Below are positions 11,901-21,833 of a DNA stretch of 64,000 nucleotides, in pieces. This stretch comes from Alteromonas antoniana (GTDB taxonomy: Bacteria; Pseudomonadota; Gammaproteobacteria; Enterobacterales; Alteromonadaceae): the NCBI RefSeq assembly GCF_019249295.1, contig NZ_JAESDH010000006.1, forward strand, positions 62,001 through 126,000. The letters run 5' to 3'. The notes under the pieces were generated by a model. The model was not told the origin of the DNA. It ran no database searches and saw only the letters and a list, made by a program, of their open reading frames with translations. Made by a program: the position numbers and the translations under genes. Positions within the stretch are counted from its first letter, which is position 1. Every line of letters starts with the position of its first letter.

Positions 11901-11967
11901 GGTATGAAACTATATTACCAAGTATGACACTTTAATACTGTGTATGAGACTTTATTACTATCCCACA
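11901..11967 (-). repeat. Tn7-like transposon end with three tandem TnsB-type sites
   Basis: Read on the minus strand from 11967 the sequence starts TGTGGGATAG and then AATAAAGTCT, identical over these blocks to the Tn7 terminus. Three 20-bp units follow without gaps: 11941-11960, 11921-11940 and 11901-11920, each with the plus-strand core GTATGA-N-ACT and an AT-rich half ending TTAC or ATAC. They match the known TnsB-binding consensus (AATAAAGTCT...). Close packing of sites resembles the Tn7 right end, the one that faces glmS. The five bases just outside (11968-11972, ATTCC on the plus strand) are the expected target duplication. Confidence 0.88.
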
Positions 11968-11993
11968 ATTCCGGCGAGCCTGCTTTTTCTTTC

Positions 11994-13826
11994 CTATTCC
12001 ACCGTTACCGATTTCGCCAGGTTTCGAGGCTGGTCCACATCGGTTCCTTTGATCAGCGCCACATAGTACGACAATAACTGCAGTGGAATTGTATAGATAA
12101 TGGGTGCTATCGGGCCTTCACAATGCGGCACGTTGATGACACGCATGGTTTCGTCGCTGCTGAATGCTGCATCTTTATCCGCGAATACATACATGATGCC
12201 ACCGCGTGCCCTCACTTCTTCCACGTTTGACTTCAGCTTTTCTAACAGCTCGTTGTTAGGCGCAACCACGATCACCGGCATTTCTTCATCAATCAGTGCC
12301 AGCGGACCATGCTTCAACTCACCTGAAGCATAAGCTTCGGCGTGAATATACGAAATTTCCTTCAGTTTCAGCGCGCCTTCCATCGCAATGGGGTACTGAT
12401 CACCACGACCTAAAAACAGGCTGTGGTTTTTGTCAGCAAACTCTTCAGCCAGATCCTCAATGCCCTGCGTGATAGCCAGGGTTTCTTCCAGCTTGGCTGG
12501 CAGGCTGTGCAGCGAGCTGACGATTGAGGTTTTATCTTCTGCGCTGATGCCATTGTGTTCACCTAAGGCCAGTGTCAGCATCAGAAACGCCGTTAACTGA
12601 GTAGTGAACGCTTTGGTTGAAGCAACGCCAATTTCTGCGCCGGCGCGGGTCATAAAGGCCAGGTCAGATTCACGCACCAGCGACGAACCGGGCACGTTGC
12701 AGATAGTGAGCGAGGACATATAGCCAAGCTCTTTGGCAAGGCGCAATGCGGCCAGCGTATCGGCGGTTTCACCAGACTGAGAAATGGTTACCAGCAGGCT
12801 GTTCTCATGAACCACTGACTTGCGATAGCGGAATTCAGAGGCGATCTCGATGCCGCATGACACATTTGCGTACTGCTCAAGCCAGTAACGCGCCGTCATT
12901 CCTGCATGATAACTGGTGCCACAGGCGATGATCTGAACGTGCTTGACGTCGCGGAAAATCTCATCTGCGCCCGGACCAAAGATGTCTGCGGTCAAGCCAT
13001 TATCATCCACGCGGTTCTGCAGGCTGTTACGCACAACGGTGGGCTGCTCATGAATTTCCTTGAGCATGTAGTGGCGGTAACCGGCTTTGTCTCCGGCGTC
13101 ATGCTCGATGTTCGACTCAACCACATCGCGCTCGACCGGATTGCCGTCTTTATCAAAGATATTCACCTCACGGCGGGTGATCTCAGCGACATCGCCTTCT
13201 TCCAGAAAGATAAAACGACGGGTTACCGGTAGCAGCGCCATTTGATCAGAAGCTATAAAGTTTTCACCCAGCCCCAGACCAATGACCAGCGGACTGCCTG
13301 AGCGAGCCACAACCACACGCGATGGGTCTTCTTTATCCATGATCACCGTGCCGTAAGCACCATGGAATTGCTTCACGGAATGTTGCACAGCGGCCAGCAA
13401 CGCACAGCCACTTTTCAGTTCTTCGTGCACGGTATGAGCAATGGTTTCTGTATCGGTGTCACTGGTAAAAGTGTAGCCTTTCGAGGTTAACGACTCACGC
13501 AGGCTCTGGTAGTTCTCAATGATACCATTGTGTACAACAGCAACACGTTCTGGAGAAAAGTGTGGGTGTGCATTCTTTTCGGTCACGCCACCATGGGTGG
13601 CCCAGCGAGTATGAGCAATACCGGTGGTGCCCAGCGCTTCCCCTTCAGCAACCGCATCCGCCAGTTCCTGTACTTTGCCGGTGCGGCGAATACGAGACAA
13701 GGTGCCGTCCTGCTGCAACAGCGCAACACCTGCCGAATCATAACCACGGTACTCCAGGCGTTTCAGGCCCTCCAGCAGAATCTCTACAACATTACGTTCG
13801 GCGACCGCGCCAACAATTCCACACAT
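11994..13826 (-). CDS. glmS: Glutamine--fructose-6-phosphate aminotransferase (isomerizing)
   Basis: A 610-residue cytoplasmic enzyme that makes glucosamine-6-phosphate from fructose-6-phosphate and glutamine, the first step toward UDP-GlcNAc for peptidoglycan and LPS. The N-terminal glutaminase starts [12 protein letters not shown] with catalytic Cys2; two SIS sugar-isomerase domains follow (about 285-600). The C-terminus is [13 protein letters not shown], encoded by the sequence recognised by TnsD in Tn7 targeting, and a Tn7-like end lies 26 nt past the stop. The start is 2 nt after the DeoR-type regulator stop, so the two are co-transcribed. Confidence 0.97.
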   Translation of the reverse strand: MCGIVGAVAERNVVEILLEGLKRLEYRGYDSAGVALLQQDGTLSRIRRTGKVQELADAVAEGEALGTTGIAHTRWATHGGVTEKNAHPHFSPERVAVVHNGIIENYQSLRESLTSKGYTFTSDTDTETIAHTVHEELKSGCALLAAVQHSVKQFHGAYGTVIMDKEDPSRVVVARSGSPLVIGLGLGENFIASDQMALLPVTRRFIFLEEGDVAEITRREVNIFDKDGNPVERDVVESNIEHDAGDKAGYRHYMLKEIHEQPTVVRNSLQNRVDDNGLTADIFGPGADEIFRDVKHVQIIACGTSYHAGMTARYWLEQYANVSCGIEIASEFRYRKSVVHENSLLVTISQSGETADTLAALRLAKELGYMSSLTICNVPGSSLVRESDLAFMTRAGAEIGVASTKAFTTQLTAFLMLTLALGEHNGISAEDKTSIVSSLHSLPAKLEETLAITQGIEDLAEEFADKNHSLFLGRGDQYPIAMEGALKLKEISYIHAEAYASGELKHGPLALIDEEMPVIVVAPNNELLEKLKSNVEEVRARGGIMYVFADKDAAFSSDETMRVINVPHCEGPIAPIIYTIPLQLLSYYVALIKGTDVDQPRNLAKSVTVE

Positions 13827-13828
13827 AC

Positions 13829-14593
13829 TTATACTCCTTTTGACGCAGCGGTTATTACTTCCACGCCATGCTGTTCAATGATTTTCCGATGCGCATCTGA
13901 AAGCTGATCATCGGTAATTAATACGGAAACCTTGTCCCAACATAATTCTACATTGGGCATTTTATTTTTTACTTTGGATGACTCAGCCATAATCACTACC
14001 GTGGTGGCAGCGTCCGCCATGGCCCGGGTCAGTCCCGTCAACTCGTTAAGCGTAGTCGTGCCGCGCTCGACATCAATGCCGGATGCGCCAATAAAAGCGA
14101 TATCGTAATTGTAAGCACTTACCAACTTCTCAGCCATTGCTCCCTGGAAAGATTGTGAATTTGCATCCCAGGTTCCCCCCGTCATTAGCACAGTGGGTTC
14201 CGCATCGCTGGCGGTCAGCACATTGGCTACCGACAGGGCGTTTGTCATAACAATGAGGGATGAAAAGCGATGAAGGAAAGGTACCAGCGCGGCGGTAGTA
14301 GATCCGCAATCAATAATGAGCTTCTGCTTATCACGAATCAGTGAGGCTGCCGCTTCGCCGAGGTGCGATTTAGCTGGCGCGGCGTCGGTTGATACGGCAC
14401 CCGAAGGCATAGGTACCGCGCCTCCCATTTGCCGAAGAATGAGGCCGCGAGAGGACAGTGTCGCCAAATCTTTTCGAATTGTCACTTCAGAGGTGTCAAA
14501 CGCTTTAGCAAGGTTATCCACTGAGGCAAAACCCTGCTGCTTCACCTTATCAACGATGTCTTTGCGACGCGCTTCCGCACTGCTAACTTTCAT
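13829..14593 (-). CDS. DeoR/GlpR-family transcriptional regulator
   Basis: A 254-residue repressor-type protein with an N-terminal DeoR helix-turn-helix (about 6-60, including [19 protein letters not shown]) and a C-terminal sugar-phosphate sensor domain (about 75-235) with the [11 protein letters not shown] and AFIGASGID motifs of the family. It is directly upstream of and probably co-transcribed with glmS. By position it likely senses an amino-sugar phosphate and tunes glmS, but the ligand cannot be read from the sequence. Confidence 0.85.
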   Translation of the reverse strand: MKVSSAEARRKDIVDKVKQQGFASVDNLAKAFDTSEVTIRKDLATLSSRGLILRQMGGAVPMPSGAVSTDAAPAKSHLGEAAASLIRDKQKLIIDCGSTTAALVPFLHRFSSLIVMTNALSVANVLTASDAEPTVLMTGGTWDANSQSFQGAMAEKLVSAYNYDIAFIGASGIDVERGTTTLNELTGLTRAMADAATTVVIMAESSKVKNKMPNVELCWDKVSVLITDDQLSDAHRKIIEQHGVEVITAASKGV

Positions 14594-14668
14594 TTCGAAA
14601 CACTACAACTTACAAAGTGAAACGAATTAAAAGGCATTTGGTTTCAAATTACAAGTTATTTTGCTCAA

Positions 14669-15703
14669 TTATTCAACGCTGATGGTTTTTTGTTGCTCTG
14701 TCGATTGCTGCGCTAACGCGATAATGCGGATAACATCCACTACCGAACTTGCCTCTGCCGGGCCCGGCACCTCACCGTCGGTTTCTATGGACTGCGCGAG
14801 CTGGCGGAAAAATGCCAGATAATTACCGGGCTTTAGCTCGGCGTACTCTGGGCCACTTTCCAGTGACAGCTCGCCCCACGCAGCGGTTGCACGGTGTGCC
14901 CATCTACTGTCGTCAAGCGGCAGCCCTTCGCGCAATTGATTCTCCTGAGGATCGAGACCCAGGCTGCGAAAGCTGCCATGGGTACCCTGAACATCAAAGC
15001 GCAGAGTCTGACCAGCCTGAAAAGGGGAGCTCCCCAACTGCACAACTTGTGTCGGATAACGCAGCATAACCTCAAAAAAGTCATCCGATTCGCTGCCTTC
15101 CCGTAACGGCAATACCGTGGCCGTCACGCTTTGCGGCATTCCGAACCACTGCAGAGCCTGGTCTATCAGATGCGGCCCGAGGTCCCAGAATATCCCACTG
15201 CCGGGCCCGGCGTTTTCGCGCCAGCGATCTCGGGGTTTCGGCCTGAAACGATCGAAACGGCTTACAACCCGCTTTACGTCTCCCAACACCCCGGAAGCCA
15301 TCAATGCACTGATGGTCAGAAAGTCATCGTCAAAACGTCGGTTTTGATACACGTTCAGGCATTTGCTTTTCTCTTTCGCCAGAGTAACCAGCGCCTGAGC
15401 GTCATCTACACTCAGCGTAAAAGGCTTTTCCACCAGTACATGACACCCATTGTTCAGCGCCAGTCTGGCTTGGTCTGCGTGCAGATGATTCGGCGTAGTG
15501 ATGATCACTAAATCAAACTGTTTCGCGTTGAGTGCATCTTCCAGCGTGGGGAATACCGGTGTTTCAGGCTCGCTATCTTTTACGTCCTGGGGTCGGGAAG
15601 ACACGACTCCGGCCAGAGAAAAGGCCTCAAGATGGCGCAGAAAGGGTAAATGGAAGGTCGTTGCAGAAAAGCCAAAGCCCACCAACAGTGTAGAGATTGC
15701 CAT
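14669..15703 (-). CDS. Gfo/Idh/MocA-family NAD(P)-dependent oxidoreductase
   Basis: A 344-residue cytosolic oxidoreductase. The start is ATG 15703, preceded by GGAG at a 5-nt distance (a longer ORF from 15739 has no such site). An N-terminal Rossmann fold begins ISTLLVGFGFSATTFHLPFL; the family motif VEKPFTLS (with the conserved Lys) and the second-domain GGIFWDLGPH-like segment (GSGIFWDLGPHLIDQAL) are present. The closest style is YdgJ/YvaA-type dehydrogenases. The substrate is unknown. It stands alone between glmU and the DeoR regulator. Confidence 0.82.
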   Translation of the reverse strand: MAISTLLVGFGFSATTFHLPFLRHLEAFSLAGVVSSRPQDVKDSEPETPVFPTLEDALNAKQFDLVIITTPNHLHADQARLALNNGCHVLVEKPFTLSVDDAQALVTLAKEKSKCLNVYQNRRFDDDFLTISALMASGVLGDVKRVVSRFDRFRPKPRDRWRENAGPGSGIFWDLGPHLIDQALQWFGMPQSVTATVLPLREGSESDDFFEVMLRYPTQVVQLGSSPFQAGQTLRFDVQGTHGSFRSLGLDPQENQLREGLPLDDSRWAHRATAAWGELSLESGPEYAELKPGNYLAFFRQLAQSIETDGEVPGPAEASSVVDVIRIIALAQQSTEQQKTISVE

Positions 15704-15875
15704 AGTTGCTCCGTAGCCAGAATGTTTCGGGTATTGCAAAGGCGGTGTACTGCTTCATTATGATACACCCACGCATCAATATCAGCGAGAAGTGCCAGCA
15801 ACGGCATTGCCGGAGTCGTCGCGCGTTACCACACCTGCAACGCATATCAGACTCCCGACGGACAGGAAAGGTATA

Positions 15876-15898
15876 CTCAGGCCTGTAGGCGGCCTGAG
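15876..15898 (-). terminator. Hairpin downstream of glmU
   Basis: CTCAGGCC and GGCCTGAG form an 8-bp perfect stem with a 7-nt loop, 13 nt after the glmU stop codon. On the minus strand it is followed by TATACCTTTCC, a weak T-tract, so it is a probable but not strong terminator. Confidence 0.5.
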
Positions 15899-15911
15899 CA
15901 AGGTGTTAACA

Positions 15912-17273
15912 CTACGCTTTCTTGGTAGGGCGAGGCCAGTCAGGAATATTGCGCTGTTTTCCTCTGGCAACGGCCAGTGCGCCAGCTTCAACCTCACCGG
16001 TGATCACCGAGCCAGCGCCCACTGTGGCACCGTCACCAACTTTGACCGGCGCGACCAGTGAAGAATTTGAACCAATAAAGGCATTCTCACCAATGATGGT
16101 CTTAGATTTGTTTACCCCATCGTAATTGCAGGTAATAGTGCCGGCACCGATATTGGCCCTGGGTCCAACTTCGGCATCACCCAGGTACGTCAGGTGGTTT
16201 GCTTTCGCGCCTTCACCCAACACGGCTTTCTTCATTTCTACAAAATTACCCACCTTACTGCCGTCTTTCATGACCGCGCCCGGGCGCAGACGCGCATAGG
16301 GTCCAATAGTACAGGCGGAGGACACTTGGGCATCTTCAACAATCGAGTTGGCCTCGATGATCGTATTGGCACCAATCTTACAGTTTGTCAGCACACAATT
16401 AGGACCAATGATCACACCGTCACCCAGTTCTACATTGCCCTGTAAAATCACATTCACGTCAATCGCGACATCCTGTCCGGCCGTCACCGTGCCGCGAATA
16501 TCCAGTCTGGCCGGGTCAGCCAGCGTCACGCCATCCATCATCAGCGCATGGGCTTGCCTGGCCTGAAGCGCGCGTTCGAGGTTGGCTAATTGTGCACGGT
16601 TATTGACGCCTTCCACTTCTACCGGCGCATCTGGCTGTGCAGCCTGTATCTGCTTGCCCTCAGCGGCTGCCATGGCAATCACGTCAGTCAGATAATATTC
16701 TCCCTGCGCGTTGTCATTACGCAACTCGCCAAGCCAACGTTTCAGGTCAGCCCCAGCCATCATCATCATACCGGTATTGATTTCGCGAATTTTGCGTTGG
16801 TCATCAGTGGCATCTTTGTGCTCGACAATCGCTGTGATGTTGTCGTTTTCACGGATGATCCGCCCCATTCCGGTTGGGTCTTCCAATTCCACAGTCAGCA
16901 ATGCCAGGTCGCACTCTGCTTTGACCGCCTTCAGGCGCTCCAGCGTTTCCTGGCGGATAAGCGGCGCATCGCCTACCAGAATCAACACATCTTCATCGTC
17001 TTTGATGGCATCTGCGGCTTGTTGTACGGCATGCCCGGTACCTAACTGCTCGGCTTGCAGACACCAGTTAAGGTTGTCACCTTCCAGCTGTGCTTTAAGC
17101 TGATCGCCGCCGTGTCCGTATACCAGATGTATCCGGCTGGCATCCATTGCCTGTGTGGTGTTGATAATGCGTTGCACCATTGGCAATCCGCCTACCGGAT
17201 GCAACACTTTCGGCAATGCTGATTTCATCCGGGTGCCCTTACCCGCTGCCAGAATAACCACAGAAAACGCCAT
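15912..17273 (-). CDS. glmU: Bifunctional GlmU: GlcN-1-P acetyltransferase / GlcNAc-1-P uridyltransferase
   Basis: A 453-residue enzyme that makes UDP-GlcNAc, downstream of GlmS in the same pathway. The N-terminal pyrophosphorylase carries the signature [18 protein letters not shown]; the C-terminal half (about 250-450) is a left-handed beta helix of hexapeptide repeats with acetyltransferase residues near [14 protein letters not shown] and [11 protein letters not shown]. Length and motifs are standard. It is single in its strand block, with a 255-nt gap before the divergent GGDEF gene. Confidence 0.97.
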   Translation of the reverse strand: MAFSVVILAAGKGTRMKSALPKVLHPVGGLPMVQRIINTTQAMDASRIHLVYGHGGDQLKAQLEGDNLNWCLQAEQLGTGHAVQQAADAIKDDEDVLILVGDAPLIRQETLERLKAVKAECDLALLTVELEDPTGMGRIIRENDNITAIVEHKDATDDQRKIREINTGMMMMAGADLKRWLGELRNDNAQGEYYLTDVIAMAAAEGKQIQAAQPDAPVEVEGVNNRAQLANLERALQARQAHALMMDGVTLADPARLDIRGTVTAGQDVAIDVNVILQGNVELGDGVIIGPNCVLTNCKIGANTIIEANSIVEDAQVSSACTIGPYARLRPGAVMKDGSKVGNFVEMKKAVLGEGAKANHLTYLGDAEVGPRANIGAGTITCNYDGVNKSKTIIGENAFIGSNSSLVAPVKVGDGATVGAGSVITGEVEAGALAVARGKQRNIPDWPRPTKKA

Positions 17274-17528
17274 GAGATGTCCTTTTATTCGATGTGTTAA
17301 TACAAAACCCTGATAGTGTAACCAAGCCCACCCCGGATGTCAGCGTTTACACCACGCACTGTGCTAAAAGATGCGTTCTTCCTCATCATTCCATCTGGTA
17401 GTTCACCTTTTGAGCAGGTATACTTATAAGAAATCGCCTATACGGTTCGAAGTGTCTGTGATGACAACACAGCCTGCATCGCCATATTTTAATAAACGTT
17501 CAGATTTGCCAGGGAGCGCGAGTAGTCA

Positions 17529-18950
17529 GTGAACGCCTTCAGGACCCTTCACAGAAGCATACTTCTACTTTTTGCCGTCGTTGTTATCGCCATCGTCACG
17601 TTGGTGCACTTCAGTATCTCTAAAATTGTGGCAGAGCAAAGCCGTGCCCAGCAGCAATCCCTATCGCCCGCGATTTCCCTGATTGTCGATCAGATCCTAA
17701 AGCCGCTTCATACTGCTGAAGCGCTTGGAAAGTCACAGGAACTGATCGAACTTATGGAGGCTGACACGCTGGATGAAGAGCGGGTAATGAACACATTGCT
17801 GCGTCTGGAAGACGAATTCGGCCTGACTTTTTTCATCGCCAGTGAAAAAGAGCGGATGCAATATCATTCGTATGGCGAAAAACGCAAGCTTGAAGAAGGC
17901 AAAGTCAGTTGGTATTTCAAGTATAAAGACAGAGATGCAGATACCGTTGCGGACATAGGCAAATGGGAAGACACGCACTTTTATATTGATATCAAAATAT
18001 ATGACGACAGCGGACAGTTTCTTGGCTTTTTCGGCGTAGGTAAAAGCCTGGACAGCTTTATCAATATTTTCGACGTGTATAAGCAACAGTACGGTTACGA
18101 TTTTCTGTTTGTTGATGATAAAGGCGACATTATGCTGTCGTCTGACAGTAATCTGATTGCCGAATACTCGGATTTTACCAATCTGGAAGAATTGCCCTGG
18201 TTCGCCAGCTTGCCGGAAGACACCCAGAGCCTTCGAGCCCTTAACAACAAGCTGATCACCATTGACCAGAAGGACTATCTGATTGCTGAAGTAAAACTTA
18301 ATCAGTTTAACTGGACGGTATACCTGTTGAGCCCGCTGGATGATCGACAGGCGGAAATTTCTCAGGCGTTCATCTTCAGTGTAGTCACTCTGCTGATTGT
18401 CGTTTTCTCGCTGTTTTTACTTATTTACAACCTGCTGTATTACTTCCGTCGCGATATGCAGCCCGAGTTGATTGTCAGAAATGCCAACCGGCTTCCGGAC
18501 CGCAATCACATTGAACCCATTTATAACGACCTCACCGAGCGCAGGCAGTCCATCAGCGTGATCCTCGTTGATATCGATAAATTCTCTACCATCAACGATA
18601 CCTATGGTCGCAACACCGGTGATGAAGTATTAGACAAGGTGGCAACCTTCCTGTCTTCGCATACCCGCGAAGACGATGTGATAGGACGCTGGAGCAGTGA
18701 GGAGTTTATTATCTTTCTGCCCGACACCGGTCCGCACGAAGCCACCGAAATCGCGCAAAACCTGCGTCATGGACTGGCTACATCCGCGCCGCTTTCCAGT
18801 CACCCTCAGCTGCAAATCACCGGCTCTTTCGGGGTGTCTTTTACCGCCAGTAAGCGTCCGATGAATGAAGTTACCGCGCATGCAGAAGATGCGCTGTACC
18901 AGGCGCGTCGCGATGGTTGCAACCTGGTTCGCGTACAGCTTATTGATTAG
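17529..18950 (+). CDS. Membrane GGDEF-domain protein with altered SSEEF signature
   Basis: A 473-residue protein starting at GTG. It has a helix at about 8-30, a periplasmic Cache-type sensing region (about 40-275), a second helix (about 284-308) and a C-terminal GGDEF domain (about 325-470). The domain keeps IVVD-type metal residues (ILVDIDKFSTIND) and an RxxD inhibitory site (REDD, five residues before the signature). The signature itself is SSEEF (389-393) in place of GGDEF/GGEEF. Loss of both glycines usually harms GTP binding, so the protein may be a weak or inactive cyclase or a c-di-GMP/ligand sensor. Activity is not certain either way. Confidence 0.85.
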   Translation: MNAFRTLHRSILLLFAVVVIAIVTLVHFSISKIVAEQSRAQQQSLSPAISLIVDQILKPLHTAEALGKSQELIELMEADTLDEERVMNTLLRLEDEFGLTFFIASEKERMQYHSYGEKRKLEEGKVSWYFKYKDRDADTVADIGKWEDTHFYIDIKIYDDSGQFLGFFGVGKSLDSFINIFDVYKQQYGYDFLFVDDKGDIMLSSDSNLIAEYSDFTNLEELPWFASLPEDTQSLRALNNKLITIDQKDYLIAEVKLNQFNWTVYLLSPLDDRQAEISQAFIFSVVTLLIVVFSLFLLIYNLLYYFRRDMQPELIVRNANRLPDRNHIEPIYNDLTERRQSISVILVDIDKFSTINDTYGRNTGDEVLDKVATFLSSHTREDDVIGRWSSEEFIIFLPDTGPHEATEIAQNLRHGLATSAPLSSHPQLQITGSFGVSFTASKRPMNEVTAHAEDALYQARRDGCNLVRVQLID

Positions 18951-19093
18951 GGCTTGCTATCCCCTGGAGTCTGTTGACCCCAGGCAGGATAGGTATCAAC
19001 CTGCGCGGGCGTGATATCTCTGAAAGCTGTAGGTAGTGATACCCCCCGTATTCACGCGCTGAGTGAACACAGATAAATACAAAATGGGTTTGT

Positions 19094-19996
19094 TTAACCG
19101 GTACCGGGAACCTTGCCACGTTTGTGTCGCTGACGTAACAGCCCGGCTGCCCCAGTGGTAAGTGCGACACCGGTAAGGATCATGATCCCGCCGGTAATGG
19201 CCTGCACTGACAACGTCTCATTAAGAAACACCAGCCCCCAGAAAATCCCAAACAGCGGTACCAGATAGGCTACCGTGATGGCTTTTGCCGGTCCCACACT
19301 TCCAATGAGATAAAAGTAAAGAATGTAGGCAATGCCGGTTCCGCCAACGGCCAGCGCCGTGGCATTTAGCCATGCTGTTGTTGAAGGCATGCTGTCGGGC
19401 AAAGTCGTAAGCGCGAAGGGAAGCAGCAACACCGATGCCATCAACTGACTGCCGGTGGCGATGGTAAGGGGTCGCGTGGTTGTCAGCCATTTTTTAATCA
19501 TGCTTGCTGCAAGGCCGTAACATGCTGTCGCTATCAGTACCGTTAAAATGGGAAGAAAACTGACCTCACCACTGCCCACTTTTTGCTGACTGATCACCGC
19601 GACGCCGGCAAAGCCGAGTATCAATCCGCCTACGGCAACTGGCGTAAGCCTGTCTTTTAACCAGAAATACGCCACCAGTGCACCAAACATCGGGGCTGTC
19701 GCGTTTAGAATTGCCAGCACACCGGCTTCAAGATGCAGGCTGCCGTAATTGAACAATACGAAAGGGATCGCGGTATTGATTGCGCCCACTAAAGCAATGG
19801 GCTTCCAGTCGCGAAACATATTGCGCCAGTCACCGGTCGCCAGCAGAAATGGCAACAACACCAATGTGGCCAGAACCGTGCGAAACTCGACTAAGGCGTA
19901 AATGCCGAACTCTGGCGCAGCCACCCGCATAAACATAAACGAGCCGCCCCAGATCGCCGCCAGTACAACAAGCGCCACAATGTGCTTTATTCCCAT
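19094..19996 (-). CDS. EamA/DMT-superfamily membrane transporter
   Basis: A 300-residue inner-membrane protein with about ten hydrophobic helices arranged as two EamA repeats (about 5-135 and 150-285). It starts MGIKHIVALVVLAAIWGGSF, a typical family start, and has the ALVEFRTVLA and AYLVPLFGIFWG motifs. Such proteins export metabolites or amino acids; the substrate is unknown. It begins one base after ogt ends, making it the last gene of the alkylation-repair operon, although a link to repair is not established. Confidence 0.85.
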   Translation of the reverse strand: MGIKHIVALVVLAAIWGGSFMFMRVAAPEFGIYALVEFRTVLATLVLLPFLLATGDWRNMFRDWKPIALVGAINTAIPFVLFNYGSLHLEAGVLAILNATAPMFGALVAYFWLKDRLTPVAVGGLILGFAGVAVISQQKVGSGEVSFLPILTVLIATACYGLAASMIKKWLTTTRPLTIATGSQLMASVLLLPFALTTLPDSMPSTTAWLNATALAVGGTGIAYILYFYLIGSVGPAKAITVAYLVPLFGIFWGLVFLNETLSVQAITGGIMILTGVALTTGAAGLLRQRHKRGKVPGTG

Positions 19997-19997
19997 G

Positions 19998-20453
19998 TCA
20001 GATCTTTACTCCTTCCAGGTTCAGCAGATACCGCTTTCGTTCCAGCCCGCCCGCATAGCCAGTTAGCGAACCATTGCTACCGATAATACGATGGCAGGGT
20101 ACAACAATCGCGATGGGGTTTCTGCTGTTTGCCATGCCCACGGCGCGCACCGCTTTGGGGTTGTCCAGCTGCAATGCGATGTCGCTGTAACTGGCGGTTT
20201 CACCATAGTTAACACGCAGTAGCTGCCGCCAGACACGTTGTTGAAAATCGGTACCCTGCAGGTCCAGAGGCAAGTCAAAGAGAGTAATGCCTCCGGCAAA
20301 ATAGGCCTGCAATTGTTCACAGGCCAGCGCGGTGATACCACCAGGCTGATCTTTTTGCAGCCGGTTGCCGGTAAATGTCACTGCCGTGACGCCACGTTCA
20401 CTGGCACTGACTGTCAGGTTGCCACAGGGACTACGAAAGCTTTGAGAGTACAT
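19998..20453 (-). CDS. ogt: Methylated-DNA--protein-cysteine methyltransferase
   Basis: A 151-residue suicide repair protein that removes alkyl groups from O6-alkylguanine and O4-alkylthymine onto its own Cys. The active site is VVPCHRIIG with Cys120, and the DNA-binding wing around ASYSDIALQLDNPKAVRAVG is present. It sits 18 nt after the Ada-AlkA fusion gene on the same strand, so the two repair activities are co-expressed. Confidence 0.93.
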   Translation of the reverse strand: MYSQSFRSPCGNLTVSASERGVTAVTFTGNRLQKDQPGGITALACEQLQAYFAGGITLFDLPLDLQGTDFQQRVWRQLLRVNYGETASYSDIALQLDNPKAVRAVGMANSRNPIAIVVPCHRIIGSNGSLTGYAGGLERKRYLLNLEGVKI

Positions 20454-20471
20454 CTTTTTTCCCTATCAATA

Positions 20472-21833
20472 TCAGGCCAGCTGCCATAGCTGCATGGTTA
20501 AATAGCTTCGCCAGGGATGCGCATTTTCCGGATTCAGCGCATGCTGCGCCGCAATTTTACGCACGATCAGGTCGCCTTCCAAATATATATCCGGATCTGA
20601 GTGCCCACGCATTTGCAGGTAATTTACGGTCCAGGGACCAATTCCTTTCAAGGCGAGTACGTCGTTCACGTCTATCTCCGCATTCATAACACAATAACGG
20701 GCAAAATCCCGCAGCGCCTGCTTTCTGGCACCCGGCACTTTCAGAAAGGTCAGTTCAGACTCAGCCACCGACTCTGCGCAGGGAAACGCAATCCCCAGTG
20801 ACGTCACCTCGCCAAGTTCATGGGTTAAGGTTGCCACCTTATTGATGGCGGCTTTTACGCTCACCTGCTGGCCAAGAATGGCGCGACATCCTGCTTCAAA
20901 AGCACTCCAGCAACCCGGCAGACGAAGTCCCTCTGCAATAAGGGTATCGGGAATACCGGCATTTTTCAGCGCGTGGCGGATAGCCTGAGGATCGGCATGT
21001 AAATCCAGAACCCGGGACAGGCTGGCAATAACCTTGTGAGTAAAGTGCAGGTTGTCTACTGACACCGTTACCGCAAAGCCATGTCTGTCAGGGCGATGCT
21101 GTGCCAGTACATAACCGCCCCCGTCAGCATCGCCAAGGCAACGCCAATAGGTGTTATCGGTGACAGTTTCTGTGCCTGCTACTGCCCGCTGCTGCAAAAA
21201 TGTGCGCACCTGTTGCCACTGATAAGGAGGGCGGTAAGGTAAGAACAACGTCAGTGTCGGCACTTGCCCCACAGGTTCGTGTCTCTTGCGAAGCGACGCA
21301 GGCGTCACTTTACAATACTGCTTCACCGCCCGTTGCAACGCTCTGGCGTTTTCAAAGCCACAGCTCAGCGCTACTTGCTCCACCGGTAACGCAGATTGCT
21401 GCAACAGCTGCTTGGCAAAGAGAACTTTTTGCATGGTCTGATAGGTTTTGGGCGAAACACCAAAGTGAGTATTCACCAACTTATTTAAGTAGCGTTCACT
21501 GATACCCAGACGAGCCGCAATGTCTGACACTGACTGCGCCGGTATGGCACTTAACAACTTTTCTGCGCGCCTGACGGTTGTCTGCACACCCAGCCAGGCG
21601 TAAGAATTTGGCGCACTGTCTGGCCGGCATCGCAGACAAGGCCGGAAACCTTCGCGGAGAGCATGAGAGGCATGCTCGAAATAGCGCACATTTTTTTCCG
21701 CGGGCAACCTTGCCGGGCATACCGGCCGACAAAAAATACCGGTAGATGTCACCCCCACAAAGAACACGCCATCAAAGCGCGGATCGCGACTCATTCTGGC
21801 CTGAGAGTAATCGCTAGCGGTATATTGAGTCAT
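20472..21833 (-). CDS. alkA: Ada regulatory domain - AlkA DNA-3-methyladenine glycosylase fusion
   Basis: A 453-residue fusion. ATG 21833 is chosen because it has AGGG 8 nt upstream; the ORF opens 13 codons earlier. Residues 1-80 form the Ada zinc/methyl-acceptor domain with Cys35, Cys39, Cys66 and Cys69 (GIFCRPVCPARLP, RPCLRCRPD). Residues 85-185 are AraC-type helix-turn-helix. From about 190 on lies AlkA: an N-terminal domain and an HhH-GPD domain with GIGPWTVNYLQMRG and the catalytic Asp in EGDLIVRK. It both senses methyl-phosphotriesters and excises alkylated bases, and probably activates its own operon. Confidence 0.92.
   Translation of the reverse strand: MTQYTASDYSQARMSRDPRFDGVFFVGVTSTGIFCRPVCPARLPAEKNVRYFEHASHALREGFRPCLRCRPDSAPNSYAWLGVQTTVRRAEKLLSAIPAQSVSDIAARLGISERYLNKLVNTHFGVSPKTYQTMQKVLFAKQLLQQSALPVEQVALSCGFENARALQRAVKQYCKVTPASLRKRHEPVGQVPTLTLFLPYRPPYQWQQVRTFLQQRAVAGTETVTDNTYWRCLGDADGGGYVLAQHRPDRHGFAVTVSVDNLHFTHKVIASLSRVLDLHADPQAIRHALKNAGIPDTLIAEGLRLPGCWSAFEAGCRAILGQQVSVKAAINKVATLTHELGEVTSLGIAFPCAESVAESELTFLKVPGARKQALRDFARYCVMNAEIDVNDVLALKGIGPWTVNYLQMRGHSDPDIYLEGDLIVRKIAAQHALNPENAHPWRSYLTMQLWQLA

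Noticed and set aside
11901-11960. Three 20-bp direct repeats as a small CRISPR array
   Set aside because: The repeats touch each other with no spacers and fit TnsB-binding sites at a transposon end.
13829-15703. DeoR regulator and Gfo/Idh oxidoreductase as part of the transposon
   Set aside because: They lie on the glmS side of the transposon end, outside the element.
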